A stretch of 31,988 nucleotides of DNA from Bacilli bacterium (GCA_024413875.1 JAKSVY010000013.1:1-31988), one strand, 5' to 3'. Positions 8,412 through 16,205 are shown, counted from the first letter of the stretch. Notes: a model not told the origin generated them from the sequence alone. Program-made: numbers and translations.

Positions 8412-10049
8412 TTATGAAAGTGAACCCCACTTGGTTTCATTGAAATTTGAAATCATAGCTTGTACATATGAAGCTGGTGTATGTGAATTATTTAAGAATG
8501 AAGATAAAGGGTTGGTTGTATCTTTTGTTCTAAAATAATAAATACCGCCGATTTCCTTCTTGTTATTAAGTAAGAATTGGTTTGGATAGTTATTAGATAA
8601 TCTATTAGATGTTTTAGTCATATTGTAAATATCTTGACCAAAAGAACCTAAATCAATATAGTCTTGCGAGGTAACATCTAAATCAGGATATTTAACACCA
8701 ATAAGTGCTTTTGTTTCTTTAGAGAAATTTAAAATTCCTGTATCAGAATAGAAATATTGTAAGAAATCAACTGCAACATTCCTTTTGTTTTCATCAGCAA
8801 TATTGCCTTTGATAAATGCGCATGATTCTGTTTGTTCAAGATATGTGTATTTACGATCGGTTACACCAGTAAATGAAGATTTAGGAAGTGGCATAAAACC
8901 AAAATCATATTCATCCAAATCTTCTTTATTAATATGCTTAGCACATTCGTTATAAAACCATGAGCCTTCAACACACATAGCAACTTGCTTATCTTCATAA
9001 CCATTAATCATATAATCTTGTAAAGCATAGTGGTCAAAAGGAACTTCTTGTGACATATAGAAATTCTTATTACTTAAAACCATATCTAACCATGATAATG
9101 AATTGTAATACATGCTAGAACGATACATTTCATAACCATTACCATCTTTTCCATTAGTGATGGTTGTTGGACTTTTATCTTTAACGAAAGTTGAACCAAC
9201 AATTTGACCTAAAGTAGTTGCTTTGCCATCAAAAGAAAGTCTAATTTTTGCTTGTTCATATCCAGCATCACTCATCATTAATCCAGTTAAAGCATTGATA
9301 ACATATGATTCTGCATATTTTGGAGACCAACCTAGAGGAACTGTGTTACCATCCGCAACGCAAGCTTCTAAAACTTTTTTAAACTCAATGTAAGTTCTTG
9401 GAAGTCCATCATCGTAGTCGCCTTCAATACCATTATATCCAGCACTCTTTTTAGCACCTTTTGTCGCAATTAATTTTACTTGAGATGTACTTGTAGCGTT
9501 CTCTGGACTATCTTTTGCAATATATAACTTTTTAGATGCAAACAACTTTTTGTTATAAACAATACCATAAGAACCACTTGTAAATGATGTTGCGTATGTC
9601 TTTCCATTACTTGTGTATAATGCAATATCATCATCATACATTTTTGACACAATTGATTTTCCATCATATGGATTTTCATAATTTAATGCAGATGTTAAAT
9701 CCATAATTGCACCATCACGAATTAATTTATCAACATTCATATTTTCTCTAAAGTGAACATCAATATCATCACTTAAAACAGAGGAGCCGTCACGAGGATA
9801 TAAAGAGTCTGTTGTTGGAACAACAACAACTTTAACACCTTTCTTTTCACCAAACACATCATCCTTATGCATTTCTTCATAGCTAGATGCTGCTTTATTC
9901 AACCATTCAGAACCATAGCCTAACGCTAATGTTCCGACCTTAATTGTTACTTTTGTAGGGTCATCATCTGGATCGACTGGACCCTTTCCAGAACAACCCG
10001 ATAATACAATTGCCAATAAAGGTAAAGTTAATAGAGATAATTTTTTCAT
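8412..10049 (-). CDS. Sugar ABC transporter substrate-binding lipoprotein
   Basis: The protein has 545 residues from ATG 10047-10049, chosen because AGGAGG lies just upstream and a lipoprotein signal follows at once (MKKLSLLTLPLLAIVLSGC, Cys19). It belongs to the type 1 extracellular solute-binding family: a beta strand with KVTIKVGTLALGYGSEWLNK near the start, an FTSGSYGIVYNKKLFAS segment at about 155-170, and a later CVEGSWFYNECAKHI segment typical of sugar-binding proteins. At 545 residues it is longer than the roughly 420 usual for CUT1 binding proteins, as in the larger LplA/YtcQ-like group that binds complex oligosaccharides. It captures the ligand outside the cell for the two permeases that follow. 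It is first in the operon, with a candidate promoter at 10079-10107, facing an AraC-type regulator. Confidence 0.93.
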   Translation of the reverse strand: MKKLSLLTLPLLAIVLSGCSGKGPVDPDDDPTKVTIKVGTLALGYGSEWLNKAASSYEEMHKDDVFGEKKGVKVVVVPTTDSLYPRDGSSVLSDDIDVHFRENMNVDKLIRDGAIMDLTSALNYENPYDGKSIVSKMYDDDIALYTSNGKTYATSFTSGSYGIVYNKKLFASKKLYIAKDSPENATSTSQVKLIATKGAKKSAGYNGIEGDYDDGLPRTYIEFKKVLEACVADGNTVPLGWSPKYAESYVINALTGLMMSDAGYEQAKIRLSFDGKATTLGQIVGSTFVKDKSPTTITNGKDGNGYEMYRSSMYYNSLSWLDMVLSNKNFYMSQEVPFDHYALQDYMINGYEDKQVAMCVEGSWFYNECAKHINKEDLDEYDFGFMPLPKSSFTGVTDRKYTYLEQTESCAFIKGNIADENKRNVAVDFLQYFYSDTGILNFSKETKALIGVKYPDLDVTSQDYIDLGSFGQDIYNMTKTSNRLSNNYPNQFLLNNKKEIGGIYYFRTKDTTNPLSSFLNNSHTPASYVQAMISNFNETKWGSLS

Positions 10050-10078
10050 ATTTTTTCTCCTCCTATAATAGCAATTCA

Positions 10079-10107
10079 ATTTTAGTTTATTTATAAAGAG
10101 TAAACAA
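10079..10107 (-). promoter_or_regulatory. Candidate promoter of the sugar-importer operon
   Basis: On the minus strand TTGTTT (10102-10107) and TAAAAT (10079-10084) are 17 bp apart, placing the transcript start about 25 bases before the binding-protein ATG and just upstream of AGGAGG. The match to the housekeeping consensus is moderate. A weaker alternative with a TATATA box lies further upstream. Confidence 0.45.
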
Positions 10108-10130
10108 CACGTTATATAGTAAAAAAATTG

Positions 10131-10143
10131 TGTTTTTAAAACA
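10131..10143. promoter_or_regulatory. Palindrome in divergent regulator/importer region
   Basis: TGTTTT-T-AAAACA is a perfect palindrome with 6-bp arms and one central base, between the importer operon and the AraC-family gene. It may be an operator, but such AT-rich palindromes also occur by chance, and AraC proteins usually bind direct repeats. Confidence 0.3.
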
Positions 10144-10153
10144 TTTGGAGAAC

Positions 10154-10159
10154 TATAAT
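10154..10159 (+). promoter_or_regulatory. Candidate -10 box of the AraC-family gene
   Basis: A consensus TATAAT ends seven bases before the regulator ATG at 10167. The best -35 candidate is TTGTGT at 10128-10133, with a long 20-bp spacer. If used, transcription would begin at or next to the start codon. Confidence 0.35.
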
Positions 10160-10166
10160 ATAAAAT

Positions 10167-10997
10167 ATGATAACGTACAAATTTGGTGAAAATTATGAAA
10201 ACCCACACTTCGGGGTATTCTGGAGAGAAAATAAAGGGGATTATCCTTTATACCACACTCATAACTATTGGGAATTTTTCATTGTTAAAAGTGGAAGTTT
10301 TGAACATTTAATTAATGGAAAAACACAAAATTTAGTGAAAGGTGACGCTGTTTTATTAGCGCCAGGAGATGCACATTCCTTAAAAGGAACCTCAAAAGAT
10401 TTGTTACAATTAAATATCGGAATACGTAAAGATGTTTTTGAGGAAAGATGTAGATCGTTTTCACCTACACTATTTAGATTTTTTGATGACAAAAGCCCAC
10501 TCAAGGTTGGTTTCTCTTTGGAGCGAATTAAAAAGATTGAATCGCTATTGAAAGTTGCTTTATTTACAAACGATAAAAGTGAACAAGAAACCATTATAAA
10601 TTTTGTGTTATTCAATATTTTTGAACCACTATTCAATGATTATTTGAACCAAAAAAGTGTTATGCCAGATTGGTTTAAAAATTTACTTATTCAATGTAAC
10701 TCAATTGAGCATTTAGATTGGAAGCCAAGAGACGCATGTGAATACGCAAATTATTCACAAGCTCACATCAACAGAATGTTTAGGCAGTTATTAAACACTT
10801 CGTTAGTGGAATATTTAATTGATATTAAAATGAATAATTCAATTATTCTTTTAACAACCACTGATATGTCTTTATCAGAAATTGTTGAAACATTAGGATA
10901 TAACTCTATAAGTTATTTTACCCACGCTTTTAAAAAGTATTACAACGTAACACCTTATCAATACAAAATTAATTTTAAACGTAAAAACAAACAATAA
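10167..10997 (+). CDS. AraC-family transcriptional regulator with cupin sensor
   Basis: The protein has 276 residues. An N-terminal cupin domain (about 1-95) carries YPLYHTHNYWEFFIVKSGSF and LLAPGDAHSLKG, the usual arrangement in sugar-responsive AraC regulators. About 170-272 form the double helix-turn-helix DNA-binding domain, ending in the family signature LGYNSISYFTHAFKKYYNV followed by TPYQYK. The first ATG, 10167, is taken as the start because no other ATG lies within the cupin domain. The only GGAG upstream (10147-10150) is 16 bases away, too far for normal use. It is divergent from the importer operon and is most likely its ligand-dependent activator. The ligand is unknown, presumably the imported oligosaccharide. 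It ends 4 bp from the convergent YesL-like gene, with no visible terminator between them. Confidence 0.92.
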   Translation: MITYKFGENYENPHFGVFWRENKGDYPLYHTHNYWEFFIVKSGSFEHLINGKTQNLVKGDAVLLAPGDAHSLKGTSKDLLQLNIGIRKDVFEERCRSFSPTLFRFFDDKSPLKVGFSLERIKKIESLLKVALFTNDKSEQETIINFVLFNIFEPLFNDYLNQKSVMPDWFKNLLIQCNSIEHLDWKPRDACEYANYSQAHINRMFRQLLNTSLVEYLIDIKMNNSIILLTTTDMSLSEIVETLGYNSISYFTHAFKKYYNVTPYQYKINFKRKNKQ

Positions 10998-11001
10998 GAG
11001 A

Positions 11002-11880
11002 TTATAAGTCTTCGTCAGTTTCTTTATAAATTTCAGGGTCGTATAGGCCCTTTAATTTTGCTCCCTCAGTCTCTACTGTTTTATCAATTATTGATAAAGC
11101 AAGTTGATTACAAAGCAAAATATATATTGGAAAAATAAAGAGCATAACAATTGCTATCGATAAAAGAATGAGGTAGTAATTACTGATAAATGGAAAAAGA
11201 TATATAACCAATAAAATCAACGAACAAGGGATAAAAAAGAAAGGTTTATTCGCATATAGATAAAAACTATTTTTGATTGATTTAAAAAAACCATCATCAA
11301 AATATGTTGTAAGTATTAATAAACAAATTGCGATTGGAAGAACAAAAATAAATAAGACCCCTTTTAAAAATAGTTCAATTCCTATTCCTAAATTACCATT
11401 TAAATAAAGGCTTAACGCCCCTCCAATAAATTTAATAATAAATAAGAAGATTCCTAAAAATAAGCCTAAGAGCAAACCTGTTTTGAAATTTGCTTTAATT
11501 CCTCTAAAAAAGTCATGAAAGAAGAATACACCTTCTCCCCAAGATAAAAGTCTATAGATTCTTAATCCACCAGTTAAAACCACGAATCCTAGCATTAAAA
11601 GTGGAATCATAGTCGCATAAGAAACATTAACAGTCCAAAAATAAATAAAAGCTTGTTGGTTAGCATCAGTTGTATAACTTTCAACAATTTTGCTAAATAC
11701 CGAAGCATTCGATATATAAACCGTTACACCATAAGCAAAAATAACTGGAAGAAATCCGATAAAAATCATAATTCCACACAAAATAAGAAGCATATAGCGA
11801 TGTTTCATAATATCCATGAATTGGACCTTTCTATCATGTGGAAGAGAAGAAGGAATAAAACTTTTATTGTTTGTTTTCAT
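11002..11880 (-). CDS. YesL-like (DUF624-like) integral membrane protein
   Basis: The protein has 292 residues with about six hydrophobic helices (near 30-52, 90-105, 135-155, 168-190, 214-232 and 236-258). The segment GLRIYRLLSWGEGVFFFHDF followed by GIKANFK resembles the conserved loop of the YesL/DUF624 family, whose members lie beside sugar ABC transporters in Bacillus-type genomes and have no proven biochemical role. The protein is longer than typical YesL (about 210 residues), so the assignment is tentative. It could instead be the permease partner of the ATPase just upstream. Its start (ATG 11878-11880, after AGAGGAAC) overlaps the end of the ATPase gene by 17 bp, so the two are translationally coupled. 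Confidence 0.6.
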   Translation of the reverse strand: MKTNNKSFIPSSLPHDRKVQFMDIMKHRYMLLILCGIMIFIGFLPVIFAYGVTVYISNASVFSKIVESYTTDANQQAFIYFWTVNVSYATMIPLLMLGFVVLTGGLRIYRLLSWGEGVFFFHDFFRGIKANFKTGLLLGLFLGIFLFIIKFIGGALSLYLNGNLGIGIELFLKGVLFIFVLPIAICLLILTTYFDDGFFKSIKNSFYLYANKPFFFIPCSLILLVIYLFPFISNYYLILLSIAIVMLFIFPIYILLCNQLALSIIDKTVETEGAKLKGLYDPEIYKETDEDL

Positions 11881-12613
11881 TGTTTTGTTCCTCTGCGTGC
11901 ATTAACGCATAAACTAACTTATCTTTGGAATGGAAGATTTCATCTACACTTCCTTGTGCAACAACCTTACCTTCATCTAGCACAACAACATAATCAGCCA
12001 AATATAAAACGTCATTAATATTGTGTGTAGCAATTATGCAAGTTGAATTAGTGTCGTTAATAACATCTTTTAGTTTTTTTCTTATTTTTAAGTTTGTCTT
12101 CAAATCTAGATTTGAAAATGGTTCATCTAAAAGATATAACTCTGGTTTTTTAAGTTGAGCCTTAACAAAATTTATCATTTGAATTTGCCCAATTGATAAC
12201 TCTTTTGGTTTTCTTGTAAGCAAATAATCGATTTTATATTCGCGGCTAATTTTATAAATAGTTTCTCTAATTTCTTCCTTTTTCATTTTTAGCTGTAAAA
12301 GAGGTAAGGCAAGATTATCGAAAACCGTTTTCTTTGGATATAAAATTGGGTTTTGATCAATATATGAAAAATTACGATCTTCAACATAAACTCTATCAAG
12401 ATCTATTGAATCATAAAGCAGTTCCCCGCTATCATAAGGTAGGATTCCGCCTATTATTTTTAAAAGAGTTGTCTTTCCAGAACCAATTTTACCAATCAAA
12501 GCGGTTATTTTCTTTAATGGAAAAACAATATCAACATTGCTTAGAGCAGTTGTAACTTCTTTTGTTTTTTTATTATAGTAAGTACAAGTTAAATTACAAA
12601 TTTCTAGATTCAC
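11864..12613 (-). CDS. ABC transporter ATP-binding protein without TOBE domain
   Basis: A 249-residue nucleotide-binding subunit, starting at GTG 12611-12613; there is no ATG near the N-terminus, and AGG lies 8 bases upstream. Visible motifs are Walker A GKIGSGKT (41-48), Q-loop Gln87, signature LSIGQ (139-143, with Ile where Gly is usual), Walker B LYLLDE (159-164) and switch His197. It stops shortly after the core, so it lacks the C-terminal TOBE region of MalK/MsmK-type ATPases (about 360 residues). It overlaps the YesL-like gene by 17 bp and starts one base after the FAD oxidoreductase stop. It may power that membrane protein or the importer operon that lacks an ATPase; the missing TOBE domain argues somewhat against the second option. 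Confidence 0.85.
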   Translation of the reverse strand: MNLEICNLTCTYYNKKTKEVTTALSNVDIVFPLKKITALIGKIGSGKTTLLKIIGGILPYDSGELLYDSIDLDRVYVEDRNFSYIDQNPILYPKKTVFDNLALPLLQLKMKKEEIRETIYKISREYKIDYLLTRKPKELSIGQIQMINFVKAQLKKPELYLLDEPFSNLDLKTNLKIRKKLKDVINDTNSTCIIATHNINDVLYLADYVVVLDEGKVVAQGSVDEIFHSKDKLVYALMHAEEQNNENKQ

Positions 12614-12614
12614 G

Positions 12615-13775
12615 TTAAAGGCCTAATTCAGATAAGTGTATTTTAACACCTCTAGAGCTTAAATCACACTGTGATTTTTTAATATCAATTTTAGTGTTAT
12701 CTGGGAAATTTGCCGCTAAATAACCACTCGCTTCACCAGTAACTGTACAAGCAGGAATACCCCTAGTAATATCCCACATATGGTCATTAAATACACTAAT
12801 ACATCTACCAGCAACATATAAATTTTTAACATTTTTATTGTATAAACATCCAGCTGGAAGTTCGTAGTTTAATCCACTTGTAAGCCAAGAAGTAATTAAA
12901 CCAAGTGAATTTTCTTTATAAAGACCATTTTCGTCTTTTTTCATTTCTTCTTCACCAACAAATTTTCTTGTCATTCTTAATTCAGGGATAGTTGAAATGG
13001 TTGCAATCGCATATTTATCAGTGCCGTCACCTTTCTTAAGAAAATCTTCCATGATATTTCTATGTCCAACAACCGTAACATCTGTTAATTCATTGGAATC
13101 AAGTCCCTTAAACCAGGTATGTTCTTTGCCATCACTATAAACATAATCGCAACTGCCCATCATATGAATATTGTATTTGCCATCTTCGATTGAATAGTAC
13201 CAGTTTGTTTGGACGTTTCCTCTTTCAGCACAATTGGTTGGAACACCAGCCTTTTCACAAATAGTCGCATCACCTGTCGAGTCAACGAAAGAAGAAGCAA
13301 AAACTTCAACATCTTGAGTTCTTGTGTGACCAATTAATTTAACAATTTTACCATCTTCAACAACTGCGCTACTAATGATACAACCATATAAAAGATCAAC
13401 TTTTTCGCTAACTAATTTTTGTTCGCAAAGAATAGCGAATAGATGTGGATTAAATTGAACATCAAAACGCTTCTTAATCTTTTCTTCAATGGTTCCATTA
13501 TTTAACCAAGCTTCTGGGTAATTACCTTCATAGCCGTGTAAAATAGAAAGTCTAAATAATTCTTCACAAATGCCATAAGAGATTTGGTGCCCTTCCCCAT
13601 CATCAATCGGAAGGAAGAACGCAACTAAACCACTTGTAGCTAAACCACCAACCATGTATGTTGATTCAATTAATAAAGTTTTTTTATTGCTTCTTGCACT
13701 AGCAAGCGCAGCTGATACCCCAGCAACGCCGCCACCGATAACAACAACATCATAGTTATATATTAATTTTTCCAT
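12615..13775 (-). CDS. FAD-dependent oxidoreductase (FAD_oxidored family)
   Basis: A 386-residue flavoprotein starting at ATG 13773-13775. The N-terminal Rossmann motif VVVIGGGVAGVSAALASAR (about 10-28), with acidic Glu38 at the end of the second strand, binds the ADP part of FAD. Met41-Val-Gly-Gly-Leu-Ala-Thr-Ser-Gly is the conserved segment of the PF12831 family. Near the C-terminus LYVAGRCISVFNDHMWDITR and TGEASGYLAA complete the FAD site. No signal peptide is present, so it is cytoplasmic. Family members often sit in polysaccharide-use loci, but their substrate is generally unknown and none is proposed here. It is first in a three-gene operon with the ATPase and YesL-like genes, divergent from the GH130 gene, which suggests a shared role in sugar use. 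Confidence 0.85.
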   Translation of the reverse strand: MEKLIYNYDVVVIGGGVAGVSAALASARSNKKTLLIESTYMVGGLATSGLVAFFLPIDDGEGHQISYGICEELFRLSILHGYEGNYPEAWLNNGTIEEKIKKRFDVQFNPHLFAILCEQKLVSEKVDLLYGCIISSAVVEDGKIVKLIGHTRTQDVEVFASSFVDSTGDATICEKAGVPTNCAERGNVQTNWYYSIEDGKYNIHMMGSCDYVYSDGKEHTWFKGLDSNELTDVTVVGHRNIMEDFLKKGDGTDKYAIATISTIPELRMTRKFVGEEEMKKDENGLYKENSLGLITSWLTSGLNYELPAGCLYNKNVKNLYVAGRCISVFNDHMWDITRGIPACTVTGEASGYLAANFPDNTKIDIKKSQCDLSSRGVKIHLSELGL

Positions 13776-13937
13776 AACTCAATTTCCCCGGATATGTTTG
13801 ATAAATCAATAATACAATAATTTAGCCAAATAAATAAAAAAATAGTTATGAATGTTTACAAAAGAATACTATTTGTTTAAAAATACCTTAATTATTTTTA
13901 TTATCAGCATAAGGTGGTCATTTTTAACCATAAACTA

Positions 13938-13948
13938 TCGTTAAACGA
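13938..13948. promoter_or_regulatory. Palindromic site between FAD oxidoreductase and GH130 genes
   Basis: TCGTT-A-AACGA is a perfect 5-bp-arm palindrome within the 268-bp divergent region (13776-14043), 19 bp upstream of the -35 box for GH130. It contains the only CG steps in its AT-rich surroundings apart from the CCGG at 13789, which makes it a candidate repressor or activator site. The rest of the region shows only AT-rich sequence and the GH130 promoter. Confidence 0.3.
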
Positions 13949-13966
13949 ACACATTGATTTATTAAA

Positions 13967-13996
13967 TTGACTTTACAACAAAATAAATAATATTAT
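13967..13996 (+). promoter_or_regulatory. Promoter of the GH130 gene
   Basis: TTGACT (13967-13972) and TATTAT (13991-13996) are separated by 18 bp, a good housekeeping match. Transcription would start near 14003, about 40 bases before the ATG. The ribosome site GGAGGA lies at 14035-14040. Confidence 0.6.
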
Positions 13997-14043
13997 TTAT
14001 CTAGAATAATGAATTTTTAGTATTTACAACTCTTGGAGGAAAT

Positions 14044-15033
14044 ATGAGCAAATTATTAAATTGTGATGAATGCAAAAATATGCCTTGGCAAGATCGACCA
14101 GAAGGTTCTTTTAGACCTGTATGGAGATATTCAAATAACCCTATAACAAAAAGAGAATATAATGAAAATATCGATCGTATTTTTAATTCGGCTTTAGTTC
14201 CATTTGATGGAGAATTTATTGGTGTTTTTAGAGCAGATACATACCAAAACCGTTCTTTCCTTTATGTTGGCCATTCAAAAGATGGATATTCAATTGAGTT
14301 AGAGGACAAACCTTTAGTGTTACATAACGAAAATGGTGAGGTTCTCCCTAATGTTGGATATTCACGTTTCGACCCACGTGTTATTAAAATTGAGGATGTT
14401 TATTATATCGTTTTTTGTGAATACACAAACGCAGTTACTACTGCAATTGCATACACAAAAGATTTTAAAAACTTTACTCAAATCAATAACCCATTTACAC
14501 CAAACTATCGTAATGGTGTCTTATTCCCAAGAAAAATTAATGGATACTATAAAATCCTTTTAAGACCATGCGATGCAGGTAACTCTAACTTTGGTGATAT
14601 CTATGTCAGTGAATCAAAAGATTTACACTACTGGGGAAATGCTAAACTTGTCTTATCAGCTGGATTCTCTGGCTGGAACTGGACAAAAATTGGCGGAGGA
14701 CCTGCTCCAATTGAAACAGATGAGGGTTGGTTAATCCTAATTCACGGCGTTACAAGCACATGCTCAGGTTGGATTTATTCAATGGGCGGAATCATTGTTG
14801 ATAAAGATGATCCTTCAAAAGTTTTATATCGTTGTGATGACTTCTTATTAACACCAGATACTGATTATGAAAAGACAGGTTTCACTCCAAATGTTGTCTT
14901 CCCTACATCTGTTATCTGCGATGGAAAAACAGGTAGAATGGCAATCTATTATGGGGCGTCAGACACTTACACTGGATTAGCCTTTACACAAATCGATATC
15001 TTAGTTGATTACATCAAAAAACATTCGAAATAA
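14044..15033 (+). CDS. GH130 beta-1,4-mannooligosaccharide/mannoside phosphorylase
   Basis: The protein has 329 residues, full length for the family, and no signal peptide, so it acts in the cytoplasm. GH130 enzymes use phosphate to cleave beta-mannosides and release alpha-mannose 1-phosphate, saving one ATP. Conserved segments are visible throughout: IFNSALVPFDGEFIGVFRAD (46-65), FDPR (109-112, where Asp110 is probably the conserved catalytic acid), RNGVLFPRKINGYY (156-169), RPCDAGNSNFGDIY (174-187), TKIGGGPAPIETDEGWL (214-230) and PNVVFPTSVICD (282-293). The pattern is closest to the mannooligosaccharide phosphorylase subgroup rather than mannosyl-glucose phosphorylase, but acceptor specificity cannot be fixed from sequence. 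It has its own promoter and ends in a strong terminator. It is probably the catabolic end point for sugars brought in by the nearby importer. Confidence 0.93.
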   Translation: MSKLLNCDECKNMPWQDRPEGSFRPVWRYSNNPITKREYNENIDRIFNSALVPFDGEFIGVFRADTYQNRSFLYVGHSKDGYSIELEDKPLVLHNENGEVLPNVGYSRFDPRVIKIEDVYYIVFCEYTNAVTTAIAYTKDFKNFTQINNPFTPNYRNGVLFPRKINGYYKILLRPCDAGNSNFGDIYVSESKDLHYWGNAKLVLSAGFSGWNWTKIGGGPAPIETDEGWLILIHGVTSTCSGWIYSMGGIIVDKDDPSKVLYRCDDFLLTPDTDYEKTGFTPNVVFPTSVICDGKTGRMAIYYGASDTYTGLAFTQIDILVDYIKKHSK

Positions 15034-15036
15034 TCA

Positions 15037-15066
15037 AAAAACAGTTGCTTACTTGCAACTGTTTTT
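15037..15066. terminator. Bidirectional terminator between GH130 and serine hydrolase
   Basis: A perfect 12-bp stem (15037-15048 with 15055-15066) carries a 6-base loop and A5/T5 at its base, so it can work on both strands. The stop codon of the convergent hydrolase (15049-15051) lies in the loop, and one arm encodes that protein's last residues. Confidence 0.9.
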
Positions 15067-16152
15067 GTTTGCTTTGAAATCAGAATAAATAGCTTTCACA
15101 ATCTTGATATGTAGATCAGTTACATAACTAGGCCAATTTAAAATTGTAAGACCAATAACGATAGATACGTTATTTTTTCTATCAATTAATGAATATGATC
15201 CTGCTGCACCATCCCAACCAAATTCACCAGCTGGAATACCTTCAATTGAATCATTCTTTCTTACTCTAACTGCAAGGCCATATCCATATTCCTCACTAGA
15301 TTTGGAGTATTCTTTAACACTTTCATCAAATGGAGTGTCTTGTACAATTATTTTAGAAATCTTATTCTTCGATTCTTCAGTAATAAGAATGTTGTTGTTT
15401 GCTAACGAATCAGCAAATAAAGAATAGTCTTTAACAGTGGAAATTAAGCCCGCTCCGCCTGATTCATAATTTTTACTAGGATGAAATCCATGATAATAAG
15501 TATTAACCTTCATAAGGCTTAAATCGTTTGGAAGATATTCACATCGACAAGAATCGATTAACGAACATTGTTTAAAGGTTGAATGATTCATTCCTAATCT
15601 ATCAAAGATATTCTTCTTAACATAATCAGAGAATCTTTCTCCACTAATTTTTTCGATTAATGCTGCAACAACATCTAAAGATAATGAATATTGATATCCT
15701 TCTCCTGGTTCAAAAAGAATTCCATCTTTTCCAAACACTGCACACACTTCTTGTGTGCTAGCATTAGGATTGCTACTAACTAAATCTTTAATAGCCTTTC
15801 TTCCTAATCCATAATCTAATCCGGAAGTCATAGATAAAAGATTATAAATCTTAATCTTATTTTTAATTACTTCTTTAGTTTTAATATTAAATAGATGAGT
15901 ATATTCTGGATAATACTTATCTAAATCATCATCTAAACTAACAAGACCTTTCTCTACTAACTGCATAAACGCTACGCAAGTGATTGGCTTTGACATCGAA
16001 TACATGGCTAATTGTTCATTACCAAAATCTTCAATTTCGTAGTTATAAGTAAAAACATCTTTACCATCTTTTTTAACTAAAATTTTAAAATATGGTAATT
16101 TTAATGATTCAATACATTCTTTAATTGTTTTAGTAGTTAATTCAAAATCCAT
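15049..16152 (-). CDS. Serine hydrolase, beta-lactamase/DD-peptidase family
   Basis: The protein has 367 residues from ATG 16150-16152, preceded by AGGAT; the longer frame upstream lacks a ribosome site. The beta-lactamase fold (PF00144, class C-like) is recognised by S-M-S-K at 52-55 (catalytic Ser52 and Lys55 of SxxK), the Tyr155-Ser-Leu motif at 155-157, LLSMTSGLDYG (105-115), FDRLGM (183-188) and GWDGAAGSYSL near 312-322 replacing the KTG-type third motif. There is no signal peptide, so it is probably a cytoplasmic esterase or peptidase rather than an antibiotic-resistance enzyme. The true substrate is unknown. It is monocistronic, downstream of and co-directional with hydA but separated from it by a terminator, and convergent with GH130. 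Confidence 0.88.
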   Translation of the reverse strand: MDFELTTKTIKECIESLKLPYFKILVKKDGKDVFTYNYEIEDFGNEQLAMYSMSKPITCVAFMQLVEKGLVSLDDDLDKYYPEYTHLFNIKTKEVIKNKIKIYNLLSMTSGLDYGLGRKAIKDLVSSNPNASTQEVCAVFGKDGILFEPGEGYQYSLSLDVVAALIEKISGERFSDYVKKNIFDRLGMNHSTFKQCSLIDSCRCEYLPNDLSLMKVNTYYHGFHPSKNYESGGAGLISTVKDYSLFADSLANNNILITEESKNKISKIIVQDTPFDESVKEYSKSSEEYGYGLAVRVRKNDSIEGIPAGEFGWDGAAGSYSLIDRKNNVSIVIGLTILNWPSYVTDLHIKIVKAIYSDFKANKNSCK

Positions 16153-16205
16153 TTTATTAATCCTAACAAAATATATTTTATACTTCTTGTTTAGATATAT
16201 AAACA

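Noticed and set aside
10265..10636. Minus-strand frame of 123 codons opposite the AraC-family gene
   Set aside because: It is antisense to the cupin domain, lacks a ribosome site, and its protein has no recognisable pattern.
10985..11030. Terminator between the AraC-family gene and the convergent YesL-like gene
   Set aside because: Only a very weak AAGA/TCTT pairing is present. The genes end 4 bp apart without a convincing hairpin.
11864..12613. MalK/MsmK assignment for the ATPase
   Set aside because: The protein ends at 249 residues without the regulatory TOBE region and sits in a different operon from the permeases, so a firm sugar-importer assignment is not supported.
15049..16152. Antibiotic-resistance beta-lactamase
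   Set aside because: It has SxxK and Tyr motifs of the fold but no export signal and lacks a KTG third motif. This fits the broad serine-hydrolase family rather than a resistance enzyme.
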